Shown here: in pieces, positions 1 to 8,641 of the stretch
Layout of the letters: every line of letters starts with the position of its first letter
Position numbering within the stretch: position 1 is the first letter of the stretch
Assembly: GCF_014199935.1 (NCBI RefSeq)
Contig: NZ_JACHOP010000004.1
Span: 248,001 to 312,000 of the forward strand
Length of the DNA stretch: 64,000 nt
Source of the DNA: Methylorubrum rhodinum
GTDB taxonomy: Bacteria > Pseudomonadota > Alphaproteobacteria > Rhizobiales > Beijerinckiaceae
Direction: 5' to 3'
Notes under the pieces: model-generated
Told to the model about the DNA's origin: nothing
Seen by the model: the letters and a program-made list of their open reading frames with translations, nothing else
Databases searched by the model: none
Translations under genes and position numbers: made by a program

Positions 1-477
1 CACGGCGCCTACAAGTTCACCCGCCAGCCCGACGGCGACGTGCTCGCCATGAACGTGATCGAGGAAATCCACCGCCGCCTGCCGACGACCCACCTCGTCA
101 TGCACGGTTCGTCGTCCGTGCCGCAGGAGCTTCAGGACATCATCAACAAGTTCGGCGGCCAGATGAAGCCGACCTGGGGCGTGCCGGTCGAGGAGATTCA
201 GCGCGGCATCAAGCACGGCGTGCGCAAGATCAACATCGACACCGACAACCGCATGGCGATGACCGGCCAGATCCGCCGCGTGCTCACGGAGACCCCGGAA
301 GAGTTCGACCCGCGCAAGTACCTGAAGCCCGCCATGGAGGCGATGACCAAGCTGTGCAAGCAGCGCTTCGAGGAGTTCAGCACCGCCGGCCAGGGCTCGA
401 AGATCCGCCCGATCTCGGTCGCCGAGATGGCCAAGCGCTACGCCAACGGCTCGCTCGATCCGCGCATCGACGCCTGA
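1..477 (+). CDS. fba: Class II fructose-bisphosphate aldolase, C-terminal part (cut by window start)
   Basis: Cleaves fructose-1,6-bisphosphate to glyceraldehyde-3-phosphate and dihydroxyacetone phosphate (glycolysis, gluconeogenesis, Calvin-type cycles). Only the last 158 codons are present; the frame is open to base 1. The first visible residues, HGAYKFT, carry one of the zinc-ligand histidines of class II aldolases, and VMHGSSSVPQ carries another. The phosphate-binding segment INIDTDNRMA follows. The MKPTWGVPVEEIQ stretch is typical of the long class IIB/CbbA branch of proteobacteria. The stop at 475-477 is 10 bases before the next gene, so the two are probably cotranscribed. Confidence 0.93.
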   Translation, partial: HGAYKFTRQPDGDVLAMNVIEEIHRRLPTTHLVMHGSSSVPQELQDIINKFGGQMKPTWGVPVEEIQRGIKHGVRKINIDTDNRMAMTGQIRRVLTETPEEFDPRKYLKPAMEAMTKLCKQRFEEFSTAGQGSKIRPISVAEMAKRYANGSLDPRIDA

Positions 478-487
478 GGCCAATATC

Positions 488-1156
488 GTGAGCGAGCCGC
501 AAGCGGCGGGCCCCAAGCCCCGCCTCGCCCTCCTGTCCCCCTACGGTCTCGGCCCCGATCAGGCCGAGGCGACCGCGGCGGCGCTCGATGCGGCCTGCAC
601 GGCCGGCGACGTGGCGGCGGTGATCCTGCGACTCGCGAGCGCCGACGAGCGCAGCCTCGTCACCCTGCTGAAAAAGCTCTGCCCGGCGGCGCAGGAGCGG
701 GGCGCGGCGGTCGTCGTCGCCGTGCCGGACTTTGCCGGCGACCTCGTCTCGGTCGCCGCTCGCGGCGGGGCGGACGGCGTGCATGTCGAGCGCGCCGACG
801 ACGAGACCCTGCGCGATCTGCGCGGGCGCCTGCGCGACGGGCGCATCCTCGGAGCCGGCGGCGTGCTCGGCTCGCGCGACGCCGCGATGCTCGCGGGCGA
901 GGCCGGCGCCGATTACCTGCTGTTCGGCGGCCTGTTCCCCGACGGCGTCGCACCCGAGGCGGGCGAAGTGCGGGAGCGCGCCGTATGGTGGGCCGAAATC
1001 TTCGAGACGCCCTGCATCGCCGTCGCGGCGCAGGCCGACGAGGTGGCGGCGCTCGCCGCGACGGGCGTGGAGTTCGTCGGCCTCGAAAGCGCCCTCTGGC
1101 TCGGCGATGCCGAGGGCGTGCGGACGGCGCAGGCGGTTCTCGACCAGGCTCGATGA
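488..1156 (+). CDS. Thiamine phosphate synthase (ThiE)-like TIM-barrel protein
   Basis: A 222-residue protein with a GTG start 10 bases after the aldolase stop. It has the ThiE/TenI fold pattern: LALLSPYGLGPDQ at the N-terminus, the central strand-loop ADGVHVE, and the phosphate-binding-like ILGAGGVLGSRDAAMLAGEAGADYLLFGG. True ThiE couples the hydroxymethylpyrimidine and thiazole phosphates to make thiamine phosphate. No other thiamine-synthesis gene is adjacent (thiL lies 32 kb away), and such paralogues next to aldolase genes occur in alphaproteobacteria, so the exact substrate is uncertain. Its TGA overlaps the ATG of the next gene (ATGA). Confidence 0.75.
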   Translation: MSEPQAAGPKPRLALLSPYGLGPDQAEATAAALDAACTAGDVAAVILRLASADERSLVTLLKKLCPAAQERGAAVVVAVPDFAGDLVSVAARGGADGVHVERADDETLRDLRGRLRDGRILGAGGVLGSRDAAMLAGEAGADYLLFGGLFPDGVAPEAGEVRERAVWWAEIFETPCIAVAAQADEVAALAATGVEFVGLESALWLGDAEGVRTAQAVLDQAR

Positions 1157-2247
1157 TTCTTTTCGACGTTTCGGATGTGTCCCTGTCTCGGCGCCGCGGC
1201 GGCCGAAGGCTTCGGCACGTCTCCGCTGCCGTGCTCGCGGGCCTGTCCTTCCTGCCGGGGATGGCGGGGGCGGCGCCCAAAGTGCCCGCCGCCGCGTCGC
1301 CGGCGAAGGAGGCGGCCCAGCCGAACGTCGCCGGCAAGGGCTTGGACCGCGAGCTGCCCTCGCCCTACAGCGCGAAGTCCGACGGGGCGCTTCCGGCCAA
1401 GCCCCATCCGAATCCGGACGCGGCCTACGGCGCCTATCAGCGCGGGCGCTACGTCACGGCCTTCCGCGAGGCGACGAAGCGCATCGAGGCGAACCCCAAG
1501 GACGCCCCGGCGATGACGCTGCTGGGCGAACTCTACAACCAGGGCCTCGGCCTCAAGCAGGATCCGAAGCGGGCGCTCGAATGGTACCGCCTCGCCGCCG
1601 CGCAGGGCGAGCCGCACGCCATGGCCTCGCTCGGCCTGATGGCGATGGACGGACGCGGCCAGCCCAAGGACGCCAAGGCCGGGCGCGACTGGCTGGAACA
1701 AGCGGCCCGGCGCGGCGAGCCCAGCGCCGCCTACAACCTCGCCCTGATCCAGATCGCCGACCCGAGGCCGGAGGAGCAGGCCGCTGCGGCCGTCAACTTC
1801 CGCAAGGCGGCGGAGGCCGAGATCACCCCGGCCCAGCACGCGCTGGGCGTGCTCTACCTCCAGGGCAAGGGCGTCGCGAAGGACACGGTCCAGGCGGCGC
1901 AGTGGTTCCGGCGCGCCGCCGACAACGGCGACCTCGCGGGCGAGGTCGAGTTCGCGATCCGGCTGTTTCTCGGCGACGGCGTAACCAAGGACGAGGCGCG
2001 GGCCGCCCGCTACTTCCTGCACGCGGCCCGGCGCGGCAACGCCATCGCCCAGAACCGGGTCGCCCGGCTCTATCTCGCCGGGCGCGGCGTACCCAAGAAC
2101 CTCGTCGAGGCGGCGGGCTGGAACCTCGCCGCCGCGGCGCAGGGGCGCTCCGACGAGATGCTCGACCAGGCGACGGCCGGACTCAGCCCGGAAGAGCGCA
2201 AGCGCGCCGAGGCGCTGGCGAAGGAACGGGCTAATCAGCAGCCGTAG
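1153..2247 (+). CDS. Exported Sel1-like repeat protein
   Basis: 364 residues; the ATG at 1153 overlaps the preceding stop, implying translational coupling. The basic start (RRRGGRRLR) followed by a hydrophobic run ending GMAGAA looks like a signal peptide. From about residue 90 to the end there are roughly six Sel1/TPR-like 36-residue units, recognisable by A..LG..Y..G.G...D...A..WY..AA..G (for example LGELYNQGLGLKQDPKRALE and LGVLYLQGKGVAKDTVQAA). Sel1 proteins are helical scaffolds for protein interaction, here probably periplasmic. Partners are unknown. A proline/alanine-rich linker separates the signal peptide from the repeats. Confidence 0.85.
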   Translation: MILFDVSDVSLSRRRGGRRLRHVSAAVLAGLSFLPGMAGAAPKVPAAASPAKEAAQPNVAGKGLDRELPSPYSAKSDGALPAKPHPNPDAAYGAYQRGRYVTAFREATKRIEANPKDAPAMTLLGELYNQGLGLKQDPKRALEWYRLAAAQGEPHAMASLGLMAMDGRGQPKDAKAGRDWLEQAARRGEPSAAYNLALIQIADPRPEEQAAAAVNFRKAAEAEITPAQHALGVLYLQGKGVAKDTVQAAQWFRRAADNGDLAGEVEFAIRLFLGDGVTKDEARAARYFLHAARRGNAIAQNRVARLYLAGRGVPKNLVEAAGWNLAAAAQGRSDEMLDQATAGLSPEERKRAEALAKERANQQP

Positions 2248-2269
2248 GCGGTGGCTTGCCGACGCACCC

Positions 2270-2404
2270 CCGATCGCGAGGCGGAGCGATCCAGGGCGCA
2301 ACCTCTTAGGAGGGGCGCGGCCGAGCCGACGAGGCGGCTCCGCGAGCGACCGTTCCCGCGAGTGCGAAGCGCCGGATTGCTTCGGCTTGGCCCCGCGAGG
2401 ACGG
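2270..2404. repeat. Family C dispersed palindromic element, copy 1
   Basis: Intergenic element bounded by ATCGCGAGGCGGAGCGATCCAG on the left (2274 onward) and the inverse-like GGATTGCTTCGGCTTGGCCCCGCGAGGACGG on the right. A second, better preserved copy lies at 15412-15556. It fills most of the gap between the Sel1 gene and the small secreted protein gene. Likely a REP/MITE-type sequence with no coding capacity. Confidence 0.6.
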
Positions 2405-2439
2405 AGCGGGTCCCTCGGACCCACTCACGAGACCTGCTA

Positions 2440-2895
2440 TCAGTGATTCTCGGAGGTCGAGCCGGTCTCGATGACGTCGTCCGTCAGGGCCGCCTTCTCC
2501 GCCGGGGGCTCGGCGCTGGCGACCGACTTGGTCTCCAGCAGCGGCTGAAGGCGGGCGGCGAGCTGCTTGTCGAGATGGCGGGCGTAGGCGCCCTTGAAGT
2601 AGCGCTCTCCGGTGCCGCGGCCGTAGATCTGATCGTGGGCCACCGCCATGCGTTGCACCTCGGGACGGCACAGGAAGCCGATCACGCCGGCCGCCTCGTA
2701 CCAGCGCGCGTCGCGGGCGAGCCGCATCGCCTTCGGGTTGGACATCACGGTCTCGGCGAAGCAGGCGGTCGCCGCCTCTTCGAGGGGCGTCAGCACGGCG
2801 TGCGCCGTACCGGGCACGTGCTGGCGAGCGGGTCGCGCTTCCGCCGCGTGGGAGACGAGGGCGACGGCAAGACCGCAGAGCAGCACGGCTTTCAT
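2440..2895 (-). CDS. Small secreted protein of unknown function
   Basis: 151 residues from the ATG at 2893-2895. The reading frame stays open 11 codons further upstream, but this start gives a clean signal peptide (MKAVLLCGLAVALVSHAAEA). The mature part is mostly helical, with two cysteines (in TACFAE and FLCRPEV) that could pair in the periplasm, and ends in an acidic tail. I do not recognise the family. It reads in the same direction as the next small secreted protein gene, 142 bases upstream of it. Confidence 0.65.
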   Translation of the reverse strand: MKAVLLCGLAVALVSHAAEARPARQHVPGTAHAVLTPLEEAATACFAETVMSNPKAMRLARDARWYEAAGVIGFLCRPEVQRMAVAHDQIYGRGTGERYFKGAYARHLDKQLAARLQPLLETKSVASAEPPAEKAALTDDVIETGSTSENH

Positions 2896-3037
2896 GGGGC
2901 GTCTCGAACCAGTGTCGAACGCCCGCATTCTTCGCTGAACAAACCGACAGATCTAGGGCATCCGGACGCACTTCATGCCGCAGCGCGAGACAAAGTTCGG
3001 ATGTCTCCCGGCCGCCACAGGGGTGTTGCCCGAAGGC

Positions 3038-3433
3038 TCAGCCCCGGCGTACGGCGTTCCAGTTGCCGCTGCAGCTGATGAGGCCGTTGCCCACCGTCTG
3101 CCACGTGCCCGAGCCGCTGCCGCCCGTGGTCAGCCGCCCGGTCACTTGAGCAGCGTCCTGGCCGCGGGAAATGATGCCGCGGACCGCGCCGTTCGGCGAG
3201 ACACGGCCCTGGATATTGACCTCGCCGCCGCCATACACCGCCTCGCCGCGCTGGATCTGCACGCCGTAGCGATAGGCCCGGTCGCAGGGGCCGTCCTGCG
3301 TGACGACCTCGATGCTCCAGCGGCCGTCGTAGCGGTGCGGCACCTGCACCTTGCGCTTGGCGGCATCCGCCGGCCCGAGCGCCGCCACGGTGACGACGGC
3401 GGAGAGGCAGGTCGCGAGTATCGGCAGGCGCAT
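3038..3433 (-). CDS. Small secreted beta-rich protein, unknown function
   Basis: 131 residues with a signal peptide (MRLPILATCLSAVVTVAALGPADA). The mature domain has short strands and many glycines (GRWSIEVVTQDG, YRYGVQIQRGEAVYGG, GRVSPNGAVRGIISRG, GSGSGTWQT) and two cysteines (DGPCDRA, ISCSGNW), suggesting a small beta-barrel with one disulfide. Proteins of this pattern are common in Methylobacterium and Bradyrhizobium; I know no function. The gap 2896-3037 shows no further gene. Confidence 0.65.
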   Translation of the reverse strand: MRLPILATCLSAVVTVAALGPADAAKRKVQVPHRYDGRWSIEVVTQDGPCDRAYRYGVQIQRGEAVYGGGEVNIQGRVSPNGAVRGIISRGQDAAQVTGRLTTGGSGSGTWQTVGNGLISCSGNWNAVRRG

Positions 3434-3569
3434 GGGATCGAGTCCGGCTGATCAGAAAGGGGCTTGCGCCCCGCTCCCGGCCGAAGATTGGCACGCCGCC
3501 CCGAAGATCAAGGCTTGTCCTTACTGCACCGGGTGCGCCAGCGCAGGTCGCGACCCTTCGCTGCCCGAA

Positions 3570-5390
3570 TTAGCCCTTCGCCCGCTCGCCCGCCTCCGTC
3601 AGCAGCGCCAGCAGGTCGCAGCCGGCGAACAGGAAGCCGTCGATGCCGGCCTGCTTGAGAGCCGCTTCGTCGGCGGGCTTGCCGGCGAGGTAGAGCGTGG
3701 TGCAGCCCGCCGCCTTCAGGGCCTTGGCGGCCGGCACGGCGTCAGACTCGTAAAACTTGTCCGACGAGCACAGGCAGGCGAGCCGTGCGCCCGACGCCTT
3801 GAAGGCCTCGGCGAGAGCATCGGGGTCCGAAAACCCGTCATTGCCGAGCGCCTCGATGCCGCCCGCCGCGAAGGCGTTGGCGGCAAAGGTCGAGCGGGCG
3901 TTGTGGACCGCCACCGGCCCGAGATTGGCCAGGAAAACCGCCGGGCGCTTGCCGGACTCGGCCAGCACCGCGTCGGAGGCGTCGCGAAGGGCTTCGTAGG
4001 GCTCGGCGAGGCGTCGCGAGGGGAGGGCGCCGTCCGCCCGCGCCGCCGCCTCGCGAGGGGTCACGTCGAGCACCGCCACGGGCTTCTCGGCGAGGAACGG
4101 GAACTCGCTGGCGCCGGTCAGCGGCTGCCGGCGGGTCGCGACCGCGCGCTCGCGGGCCTTGCGCACCGTCTCGATCCGGCCGGCGAGCGCCCCGGAGGCG
4201 AGGCTTGCGGCAATGCCGCCCTCGCGCTCGATCTCCTGGAAGGCGGCCCACGCCTTCTCGGTCAACTCGGCGGTCAGCGCCTCGAAGCCGCCCGCGCCCG
4301 CGGCCGGATCGGACACCTTGGCGAGGTTCGATTCCTCGACCAGCACGATCTGGCTGTTGCGTACCACGCGCCGGGCGAAGGCGTCGGGCAGGCCGAGCGC
4401 CAGGGTGTAGGGGAGCGCCGTGACCGAATCGGCACCACCCAAGCCGGCCGAAGCGGACGCCATGGCAGTCCGAAGGATGTTCACGAAGGGATCGCGGCGG
4501 GTCATCATCCGCCACGCGGTCTCGGCGAGCACCCGCAGGGGCTTGGGCTCCAGGCCGCAGGCCTCCTCGATCCGGGCCCAGAGCCGGCGGATCGCCCGGA
4601 ACTTGGCAATGGTCAGGAACTCGTCGGCATCCGCCACGAGCAGCACCGAGATGGCTTCGCGCGCCCGCTCCAGATCGTGCCCGCCCGCTTCCAGCGCGCG
4701 CAGGTAGGCGACGGCGGTCGCGAGCGCGGCGGCCAGTTCCTGTACCTCGCTGGCGCCGGCCTCGTGGTAGGGGCGGGCGTCCGATAATGCCACGCGGCCG
4801 CGGTAGCCGGAGAAGTCGGTGAGCGCCTGGGCGAGCTTGGCTTCCCAGCCGTCGATCGCTTGGCCGGTCGCGGCCTGCACCCCGAGCGGATCGAGGCCGA
4901 GATCGACGTCGAGCTCGGCCGGATCGTCGCCGCGCCGCTCGACCAGCTGCCTGAGGAGACCCGCCGCCTCGAAGCCACGGGCGCCCGCCTCGAGCCGCAG
5001 GGCGATCAGCGGCAGCATCACGCTCTTGAGCGCCGCGTCGAGCCCGTCCACGTCCGTGAGATCGAGGCCGAAGCCGCGGGCGGCGGGCGCTCCGGCATCG
5101 ACCAGGACCAGGGCATCGGCGCCGCCCTCCAGATCGGCCAGCGCCTGCGCGGCGGCCTTCTCCTTGTCCGGATGGTCGATGCGCTGGGCCAGCCGCCACG
5201 GGCCGGGCGCCCGCACCGGCTGCGTCGTCGGCTCCGCCGGGGCATAGAGCGGTTCGATGCGCAGACCGTCCGCGGTCTTCGAGACGAGGCGCTTCTCGAA
5301 GTCGCCGCCCTTCAGCGCGGCCTCGACCGCTTGGCGCCAGCGCTCGGCAGTCGCGGGCTCGAACAACTCGGCGAGCGGACGGTCTTCCAT
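3570..5390 (-). CDS. mutA: Methylmalonyl-CoA mutase small (beta) subunit
   Basis: 606 residues from the ATG at 5388-5390 (MEDRPLAELFEPAT); the open frame extends upstream but that extension is arginine-rich shadow. Methylmalonyl-CoA mutase interconverts methylmalonyl-CoA and succinyl-CoA; in methylotrophs this belongs to glyoxylate regeneration through the ethylmalonyl-CoA pathway. The order fits the family: substrate-barrel domain (W..AVEAALKGGDFEKRLVSKT, then LYAPAE), then a C-terminal flavodoxin-like domain (KPAVFLANLGPVAVHNARSTFAANAF) that in the small subunit no longer binds B12. The catalytic large subunit gene (mutB) is not adjacent, so the subunits are encoded apart. Called mcmB in some methylotroph literature. 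Confidence 0.88.
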   Translation of the reverse strand: MEDRPLAELFEPATAERWRQAVEAALKGGDFEKRLVSKTADGLRIEPLYAPAEPTTQPVRAPGPWRLAQRIDHPDKEKAAAQALADLEGGADALVLVDAGAPAARGFGLDLTDVDGLDAALKSVMLPLIALRLEAGARGFEAAGLLRQLVERRGDDPAELDVDLGLDPLGVQAATGQAIDGWEAKLAQALTDFSGYRGRVALSDARPYHEAGASEVQELAAALATAVAYLRALEAGGHDLERAREAISVLLVADADEFLTIAKFRAIRRLWARIEEACGLEPKPLRVLAETAWRMMTRRDPFVNILRTAMASASAGLGGADSVTALPYTLALGLPDAFARRVVRNSQIVLVEESNLAKVSDPAAGAGGFEALTAELTEKAWAAFQEIEREGGIAASLASGALAGRIETVRKARERAVATRRQPLTGASEFPFLAEKPVAVLDVTPREAAARADGALPSRRLAEPYEALRDASDAVLAESGKRPAVFLANLGPVAVHNARSTFAANAFAAGGIEALGNDGFSDPDALAEAFKASGARLACLCSSDKFYESDAVPAAKALKAAGCTTLYLAGKPADEAALKQAGIDGFLFAGCDLLALLTEAGERAKG

Positions 5391-5533
5391 CGTGAACCCT
5401 GGCGTGCGGCGTTTCCGATCCGCCTCTGTGGGAGAGCGGCGGCGTGGCCGCAAGCCCTCGCACGGCGTGCGGCGGAACGACAACCGACTTTAGTCCGGGA
5501 GCCGGCGCAGACCTCGTTCAAAATCCTGAAGGC

Positions 5534-6385
5534 TCAGCCAAAAATAATCAGTCCCGCGAAGCCGAGCGAGCCGACGATGATGCGCCACCACGCGAACAGC
5601 CAGAAGCCGTGGCGCGAGACGTAGTCGAGCACGGTGCGCACCACGATCAACGCCGAGACGAAGGCGGCCACGAACCCGATCACGATCAGGAGCGCGTCGT
5701 CGGAGGAGAGGTTCTTGTAGTTGTCGAGCAGGTCCTTGGCGAAGGCGCCGGCCATGGTCGGCATGGCGAGGTAGAACGAGAACTCCGTGGCCGAGCGCTT
5801 GCTCGCGCCCATCAGCATCGCGCCGACGATGGTGGCGCCGGAGCGCGACACGCCGGGGATCATGGCGAGGCACTGGAACGCGCCGATCTTGAGCGCCATC
5901 GGCAGGCTGAACTCGAACACGTCGGTCTTGCGCGGGCTCTCCACCGTGTCGGTGTGGCTCTCGCCCTCCGGCGTCGCCTTCGGCTCGCCGACCATGTCGT
6001 CGATGACGAGCAGCACGAGGCCGCCGGCCACCAGCGTGGCGCAGATAATCCACGGATTGAACAGGTAGAACTTGATGTATTTCGAGAACAGGCCGCCGAC
6101 GATCGCTGCGGGCAGGAAGGCGAGCAACACCGCCCCGACGAAGCGGCGCGCCTTCGGATCGTTCGGCAGGCGCGTGGCGATGCCCCAGAGCTTGCCGAAA
6201 TAGGCGTAGAGGATCGCGAGCACGGCGCCGAGCTGGATCAGCACCTCGAAGGTGTTGTTGGGCGAGTGGAAGCCGATGAAGTGGCCGACCAGCAGCTGGT
6301 GCCCGGTCGAGGAGACCGGGATGAACTCGGTGGCGCCCTCCACCACGGCGAGCAAGAGCGCCTTCGCGATCAGGACGAGATCCAT
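5534..6385 (-). CDS. uppP: Undecaprenyl-diphosphatase UppP (BacA family)
   Basis: 283 residues, polytopic membrane protein. Dephosphorylates undecaprenyl diphosphate to recycle the lipid carrier for peptidoglycan and other wall polymers; overexpression gives bacitracin resistance in E. coli. Both diagnostic motifs are present: EGATEFIPVSSTGH near residue 15 and PGVSRSGATI in the second half. A hydrophilic loop (GEPKATPEGESHTDTVESP) in the middle is somewhat long. Length is usual. It lies upstream of, and in the same direction as, mutA, separated by 143 bases. The 238-base gap to the divergent GST gene must hold both promoters. Confidence 0.96.
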   Translation of the reverse strand: MDLVLIAKALLLAVVEGATEFIPVSSTGHQLLVGHFIGFHSPNNTFEVLIQLGAVLAILYAYFGKLWGIATRLPNDPKARRFVGAVLLAFLPAAIVGGLFSKYIKFYLFNPWIICATLVAGGLVLLVIDDMVGEPKATPEGESHTDTVESPRKTDVFEFSLPMALKIGAFQCLAMIPGVSRSGATIVGAMLMGASKRSATEFSFYLAMPTMAGAFAKDLLDNYKNLSSDDALLIVIGFVAAFVSALIVVRTVLDYVSRHGFWLFAWWRIIVGSLGFAGLIIFG

Positions 6386-6623
6386 GGGCCTGCTCTTCCG
6401 TGCCTTCGCGTCTGCGCGGATCGCGCGGGGCGCGGCAGACGATGGCGGTGCGGCAGCTTTGGGGCGGCAGGGTTGCCAAGCGGTTACCGCGATGCGGCGA
6501 GCGTGTTAATCAGGCGGCAAGGAACGGGCAATAATCCTGGCCCGTCGGCCGGAGCCCCGCCCGGCCGCGACGAGTTGCCGAGCCGGCGGCTTTTCAAAGT
6601 GTCACGCTGAAATCACGGCCTTC

Positions 6624-7316
6624 ATGGCGACCCTCCACCACGCACCGTTCTGCCCGAACTCCCGCTTCATCCGCCTCGCCCTCACCGAGATGGGCATGGA
6701 GCCGGTGCTCGTGGAGGAACGGGCCTGGGAGCGGCGCCGGGACTTCCTGATCGTCAACCCGGCCGGGACCACGCCCGTGCTGGTGGAGCAGACCGGGCTC
6801 GCCGTGCCGGGCGCGGGCGTGATCGCCGAGTATCTCGACGAGACGCGGGGCCTCGGGCTCAACGGGCGGCGCCTGCTGCCCGACACCACCACCGCCCGGG
6901 TCGAGGTGCGCCGCCTGCTCGACTGGTTCCTCGTCAAGTTCAACGGCGAGGTGACCGAGTATCTCGTCACGGAGAAGATCGACAAGCGCTTCATGCCGAG
7001 TTCGGAAGGCGGCGGCCCGCCGGACATGAACGCCATCCGCGCGGCGCGCACCAATGTGCGCTATCACCTGAAGTATATCGGCTATCTCATCGGCCAGCGC
7101 CGGTGGCTCGCCGGCGACCACCTGACCTATGCGGATCTCGCGGCGGCGGCCCATCTCTCCTGCGTGGATTATCTCGGCGACGTGCCATGGGACGAGGACG
7201 AGATGGCGAAGGACTGGTACGCGCGGGTGAAGTCCCGCCCGTCCTTCCGTCCGCTCCTGGCCGACCGCGCCCCCGGCATGCCGCCGGCGGCCCATTACGC
7301 GGATCTGGATTTCTGA
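6624..7316 (+). CDS. Glutathione S-transferase family protein
   Basis: 230 residues. The N-terminal thioredoxin-like domain (residues 1-80) has the GST pattern [19 protein letters not shown], the cis-Pro segment GTTPVL and the glutathione gamma-glutamyl motif-like [12 protein letters not shown]. The C-terminal helical domain has the N-capping box [19 protein letters not shown]. The active residue at the usual position may be the Cys or Ser of FCPNS. Substrate unknown. The stop overlaps the likely start of queG, so the two genes are coupled. Confidence 0.88.
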   Translation: MATLHHAPFCPNSRFIRLALTEMGMEPVLVEERAWERRRDFLIVNPAGTTPVLVEQTGLAVPGAGVIAEYLDETRGLGLNGRRLLPDTTTARVEVRRLLDWFLVKFNGEVTEYLVTEKIDKRFMPSSEGGGPPDMNAIRAARTNVRYHLKYIGYLIGQRRWLAGDHLTYADLAAAAHLSCVDYLGDVPWDEDEMAKDWYARVKSRPSFRPLLADRAPGMPPAAHYADLDF

Positions 7317-8641
7317 AAGCCGAGAAGGCGTTCCTGACTGGCGCCGCGCTGCGCGAGGTCGTCGAGGCGCGGGCGAAGAAGCTTGGGTTCGACGCGTTGC
7401 GCGTCACCCGGCCGGACGCGGTGCCGCTCACCCGCGAGCGCCTGCCGGCCTGGCTCGCGGCCGAGCACCACGGCAGCATGGACTGGATGGAGGACCGCGC
7501 CGACCAGCGCGCCGACCCCACCGTGCTGTGGCCGGAGGCCCGCAGCGTCGTCGTGCTCGGCATGAATGCCGGGCCCGAAGCCGACCCGCTCGCACTCCTG
7601 GCGCAGAAGGAATGCGGCGCCATCGCGACCTACGCGCAGCGACGCGACTATCACGAGGTCATCAAGGGCAAGCTGAAGGAACTCGGCGGCTTCCTCTCGG
7701 CCCGTTCGGGGCGCCCGGTGAAGGTGTTTTGCGACACCGCCCCGGTGATGGAGAAGCCGCTGGCCCAGGCCGCCGGCCTCGGCTGGCAGGGCAAGCACAC
7801 GGTCCTGCTCTCGCGCGAGCACGGCAACTGGCTGATGCTGGGCGCGATCTTCTGTGTGGCTGACCTGCCGGTCGATCCGCCGGAGACCGACCATTGCGGC
7901 TCCTGCCGCCGCTGCCTCGACGCCTGCCCGACCGACGCCTTCCCGGCGCCCTATCGGCTGGATGCCCGCCGCTGCATCGCCTACCTGACGATCGAACACG
8001 CGGGGCCGATCCCTTCGGAATACCGCGAAAAGATCGGCAACCGCATCTTCGGCTGCGACGACTGCCTCGCGGTCTGCCCCTGGAACAAGTTCGCTCAAGC
8101 CGCGCGGGAATTCCGGATGGCGGCCCGCGCCGACCTCGCCGCACCGCCGCTGGCGGAGCTGGCCCGGCTCGACGAGGCGGGGTTTCGCCGCTTCTTCGCC
8201 GGCACGCCGATCAAGCGCACCGGCCGCGACCGCATCCTGCGCAACGTGCTCATCGCCATCGGCAATTCGGGCGATTCCTTGCTGGCCGAGGAGGCGGCCC
8301 GCTGCCTCGCCGATCCGGACCCGGTTGTGCGCGGCGCCGCCGTGTGGGCGTGTGGGCGGCTTTTTCCGCAGGCGCGGCTCGCTGCTCTGTTCGACGCCCA
8401 TGGCCAAGCCGAGGCGGACGCCCATGTGAGGGCCGAATGGCGTCTCGCTCGGCCGCTGCCGGACGCGCCGCCGGCTCACTCAAGCTCGTCCCCTCCCCCT
8501 TGCGGGGAGGGGAGCGGGGTGGGGGTGGTGCAGGAGGCACCACCCCCACCTCCTCCCTCCTTCCCGCAAGGAGGAGGAGAGCCCGCGCTTTCGCCGGAAG
8601 CGACAGAGGCTTCGGCCCCGCGAAGCGTCACGGAGACATGA
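7313..8641 (+). CDS. queG: Epoxyqueuosine reductase QueG, with repeat-derived C-terminal tail
   Basis: Reduces epoxyqueuosine to queuosine at position 34 of GUN-anticodon tRNAs; a cobalamin-dependent, [4Fe-4S] enzyme. Visible are the N-terminal domain ([13 protein letters not shown]), two ferredoxin-type cysteine sets ([16 protein letters not shown] and [15 protein letters not shown]), then a HEAT-like tail ([19 protein letters not shown]). No ATG or GTG in this frame precedes the conserved N-terminus after the GST gene; the best start is CTG at 7313, overlapping the GST stop as CTGA. That start is inference. The last roughly 55 residues (Pro/Ser/Gly-rich) are translated from a family A repeat. 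The TGA overlaps the next ATG (ATGA). Confidence 0.9.
   Translation: MKAEKAFLTGAALREVVEARAKKLGFDALRVTRPDAVPLTRERLPAWLAAEHHGSMDWMEDRADQRADPTVLWPEARSVVVLGMNAGPEADPLALLAQKECGAIATYAQRRDYHEVIKGKLKELGGFLSARSGRPVKVFCDTAPVMEKPLAQAAGLGWQGKHTVLLSREHGNWLMLGAIFCVADLPVDPPETDHCGSCRRCLDACPTDAFPAPYRLDARRCIAYLTIEHAGPIPSEYREKIGNRIFGCDDCLAVCPWNKFAQAAREFRMAARADLAAPPLAELARLDEAGFRRFFAGTPIKRTGRDRILRNVLIAIGNSGDSLLAEEAARCLADPDPVVRGAAVWACGRLFPQARLAALFDAHGQAEADAHVRAEWRLARPLPDAPPAHSSSSPPPCGEGSGVGVVQEAPPPPPPSFPQGGGEPALSPEATEASAPRSVTET
8490..8580. repeat. Family A palindromic element, copy 1 (inside queG)
   Basis: Starts CCCTCCCCCTTGCGGGGAGG and ends with the inverse-type arm TTCCCGCAAGGAGGAGGAG, with a GGGGGTGGT/ACCACCCCC inner pair. 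The same element recurs at 54661-54774 and 59208-59314. This copy lies inside an open reading frame and is read as QueG's tail. Confidence 0.75.

Noticed and set aside
6521-6546. GGAAC-N17-CGTC before the GST gene as an EcfG promoter.
   Set aside because: The -10 element has a mismatch, and the gene has no known stress link strong enough to call it.
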